From assembly GCA_902798285.1 (NCBI GenBank), contig CADBVZ010000025.1:1-36226 (forward strand): DNA of 36,226 nucleotides, read 5' to 3'. Position numbers and translations under genes: made by a program. This document shows positions 34,668 through 36,226 of the stretch, piece by piece (the first letter of the stretch is position 1; every line of letters begins with the position of its first letter). Source of the DNA: an uncultured Prevotella sp. (lineage in GTDB: Bacteria; Bacteroidota; Bacteroidia; Bacteroidales; Bacteroidaceae). The notes beneath the pieces were generated by a model that saw only the letters and a list, made by a program, of their open reading frames with translations, was not told the origin of the DNA and did no database searches.

Positions 34668-36226
34668 ATGAACGACAACAAAGTTATGAACATGGCAGCC
34701 GACAATATCCGTATTTTGGCTGCGTCAATGGTTGAAAAGGCTAAGTCGGGGCACCCCGGCGGTGCTATGGGTGGTGCTGATTTCATTAACACCCTGTACA
34801 GCGAGTTCTTAGTGTATGACCCCGAGAATCCCGCATGGGAGGGTCGCGACCGTTTCTTCCTCGATCCTGGTCACATGGCTCCAATGCTTTACAGCCAGCT
34901 CGCCCTCATCGGCAAGTACACGCTGGAGGACCTGAAGAACCTGCGTCAGTGGGGTTCAGTAACTCCTGGTCACCCCGAGCGCGAGATTGAGCGTGGTATC
35001 GAGAATACTTCTGGTCCTCTTGGTCAGGGTCACTGCTTCGCTGTAGGTGCTGCTATCGCCGCTAAGTTCCTGAAGGCTCGTCTGGGCAACGTAATGAACC
35101 AGACCATCTACGCCTACATCAGTGATGGTGGTGTGCAGGAGGAGATCTCACAGGGTGCAGGCCGTATCGCCGGTAACCTGGGTCTCGACAACCTGATTAT
35201 GTTCTACGACGCTAACGATATCCAGCTCTCTACCAAGACTGAGGTTGTGACCTGCGAGGACACTGCCAAGAAGTATGAGGCTTGGGGATGGTTCGTACAG
35301 AAGATCGACGGTAACAACGTTGACCAGATTCGTGAGGCTATCAAGAAGGCTCAGGCCGAGAAGGATCGTCCTTCACTGATTATCGGTCACTGTGTAATGG
35401 GTAAGGGTGCTCGCAAGGCTGATGGTAGCTCATATGAGAGCAACTGCGCTACTCATGGTGCTCCTCTTGGTGGCGATGCTTACATCAACACCATGAAGAA
35501 CCTGGGTGCTGATCCTGAAAACCCATTCCAGATCTTCCCCGAGGTAAAGGAGATGTATGCTAAGCGTGCTGAGGAGTTGAAGAAAATCGTAGCTGAGCGT
35601 TATGCTGAGAAAGAGGCATGGGCTAAGGCTAATCCTGAGAAAGCTGAGCAGCTGAAGGAGTGGTTCAGCGGTAAGGCTCCGAAGATTGACTGGAGCAAGG
35701 TTGAGCAGAAGGCTGGCAGCGCTACTCGTAGTGCTTCTGCAGCTGTTCTGGGTCAGCTGGCTGAGCAGGTGCCCAACATGATCTGTGCATCTGCCGACCT
35801 GAGCAACTCAGATAACACCAACGGCTTCCTGAAGAAGACCAAGGACATGGTTCGTGGCGACTTCAGCGGTGCATTCTTCGAGGCTGGTGTAGCTGAGCTC
35901 ACCATGGCTTGCTGCTGTATCGGTATGGCTCTGCACGGTGGTGTGATCCCAGCTTGCGGTACCTTCTTTGTATTCTCTGACTACATGAAGCCTGCCGTAC
36001 GTATGGCTGCCCTGATGGAGCTGCCTGTGAAGTTCATCTGGACTCACGATGCATTCCGCGTAGGTGAGGATGGTCCTACCCACGAGCCTGTTGAGCAGGA
36101 GGCACAGATCCGTCTGATGGAGAAGCTGAAGAACCACCACGGCAAGAACTCTGTATTGGTAGTTCGTCCTGCCGATGCTGAGGAGACAACCGTTTGCTGG
36201 CGCATGGCTATGGAGAACGTTGATAC
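34668..36226 (+). CDS. tkt: transketolase, 3' end cut by the window
   Basis: About 519 residues are present and the frame runs off the window end without a stop. This thiamine diphosphate enzyme of the pentose phosphate pathway would move two-carbon units between D-xylulose 5-phosphate and aldose phosphates. The start MNDNKVMNMAADNIRILAASMVEKAKSGHPGGAMG is the transketolase N-terminal signature. GPLGQGHCFAVG, and YISDGGVQEEISQGAGRIAGNLGLDNLIMFYDAN with the diphosphate/metal site, are clear. The pyrimidine domain shows FFEAGVAELTMA (Glu that activates the cofactor) and THDAFRVGEDGPTHEPVEQ with the substrate-binding His. It has its own promoter. It would take up the xylulose 5-phosphate made by the ara operon. 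Confidence 0.95.
   Translation, partial: MNDNKVMNMAADNIRILAASMVEKAKSGHPGGAMGGADFINTLYSEFLVYDPENPAWEGRDRFFLDPGHMAPMLYSQLALIGKYTLEDLKNLRQWGSVTPGHPEREIERGIENTSGPLGQGHCFAVGAAIAAKFLKARLGNVMNQTIYAYISDGGVQEEISQGAGRIAGNLGLDNLIMFYDANDIQLSTKTEVVTCEDTAKKYEAWGWFVQKIDGNNVDQIREAIKKAQAEKDRPSLIIGHCVMGKGARKADGSSYESNCATHGAPLGGDAYINTMKNLGADPENPFQIFPEVKEMYAKRAEELKKIVAERYAEKEAWAKANPEKAEQLKEWFSGKAPKIDWSKVEQKAGSATRSASAAVLGQLAEQVPNMICASADLSNSDNTNGFLKKTKDMVRGDFSGAFFEAGVAELTMACCCIGMALHGGVIPACGTFFVFSDYMKPAVRMAALMELPVKFIWTHDAFRVGEDGPTHEPVEQEAQIRLMEKLKNHHGKNSVLVVRPADAEETTVCWRMAMENVD

Overview
The window reads as a chromosome segment of a gut or rumen Bacteroidales bacterium, most likely Prevotella or a close relative. 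The grounds are: the Bacteroidetes promoter (TTG, 19-21 bases, TAnnTTTG) before many genes; few Shine-Dalgarno sites; a serine palmitoyltransferase; DUF1460 and DUF4421 envelope proteins; a C10 cysteine protease; a fused HisB; and an NrtR-type AraR in an arabinose operon. It is gene-dense, with no gap above 300 bases. I see no insertion sequence, phage, CRISPR array or rRNA. The species is inferred.

Layout. 1-2.9 kb: tRNA-Pro, serine palmitoyltransferase and a divergent lipid kinase, a 57-residue Cys-rich membrane peptide, and tRNA-Cys with a terminator. 3.0-6.4 kb (minus): an envelope-type operon running Gfo/Idh/MocA oxidoreductase, DUF4421 barrel, DUF1460 amidase-like protein, YkvA-like membrane protein. 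6.5-9.5 kb: membrane protein, hisB and secreted C10 protease. 9.5-14.3 kb: ABC-F protein, grpE, dnaJ, folC.

14.4-28.2 kb is the sugar core. The first operon, galM, an MFS sugar transporter and galK, ends at a strong hairpin terminator. The second has eight closely packed genes: lipoprotein mutarotase, SSS sodium/sugar symporter, AraR, araD, araA, ribulokinase, secreted GH51 arabinofuranosidase and a CDF metal exporter. Together they would release L-arabinose in the periplasm, equilibrate its anomers, import it and convert it to D-xylulose 5-phosphate. A transketolase, cut by the window end, lies 6.5 kb further on and would take up that product. A perfect 12-base palindrome lies on the ara promoter -7 element and is the best candidate AraR operator here.

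28.2-36.2 kb: a degenerate 22-base tandem repeat separates the ara operon from a convergent minus-strand operon (histidine phosphatase, ROK sugar kinase, GH2 exo-beta-glucosaminidase lipoprotein). A paralogous histidine phosphatase is divergent from it. The transketolase promoter overlaps the terminator hairpin of that second phosphatase.

Most genes are recognisable. The less ordinary signals are an ABC-F protein in which every part of one composite ATPase site is eroded, the candidate ara operator, the 22-base repeat array, repeats that directly follow stop codons, and a hairpin before grpE that shows a perfect Shine-Dalgarno sequence in its loop but has no start codon at the right distance.
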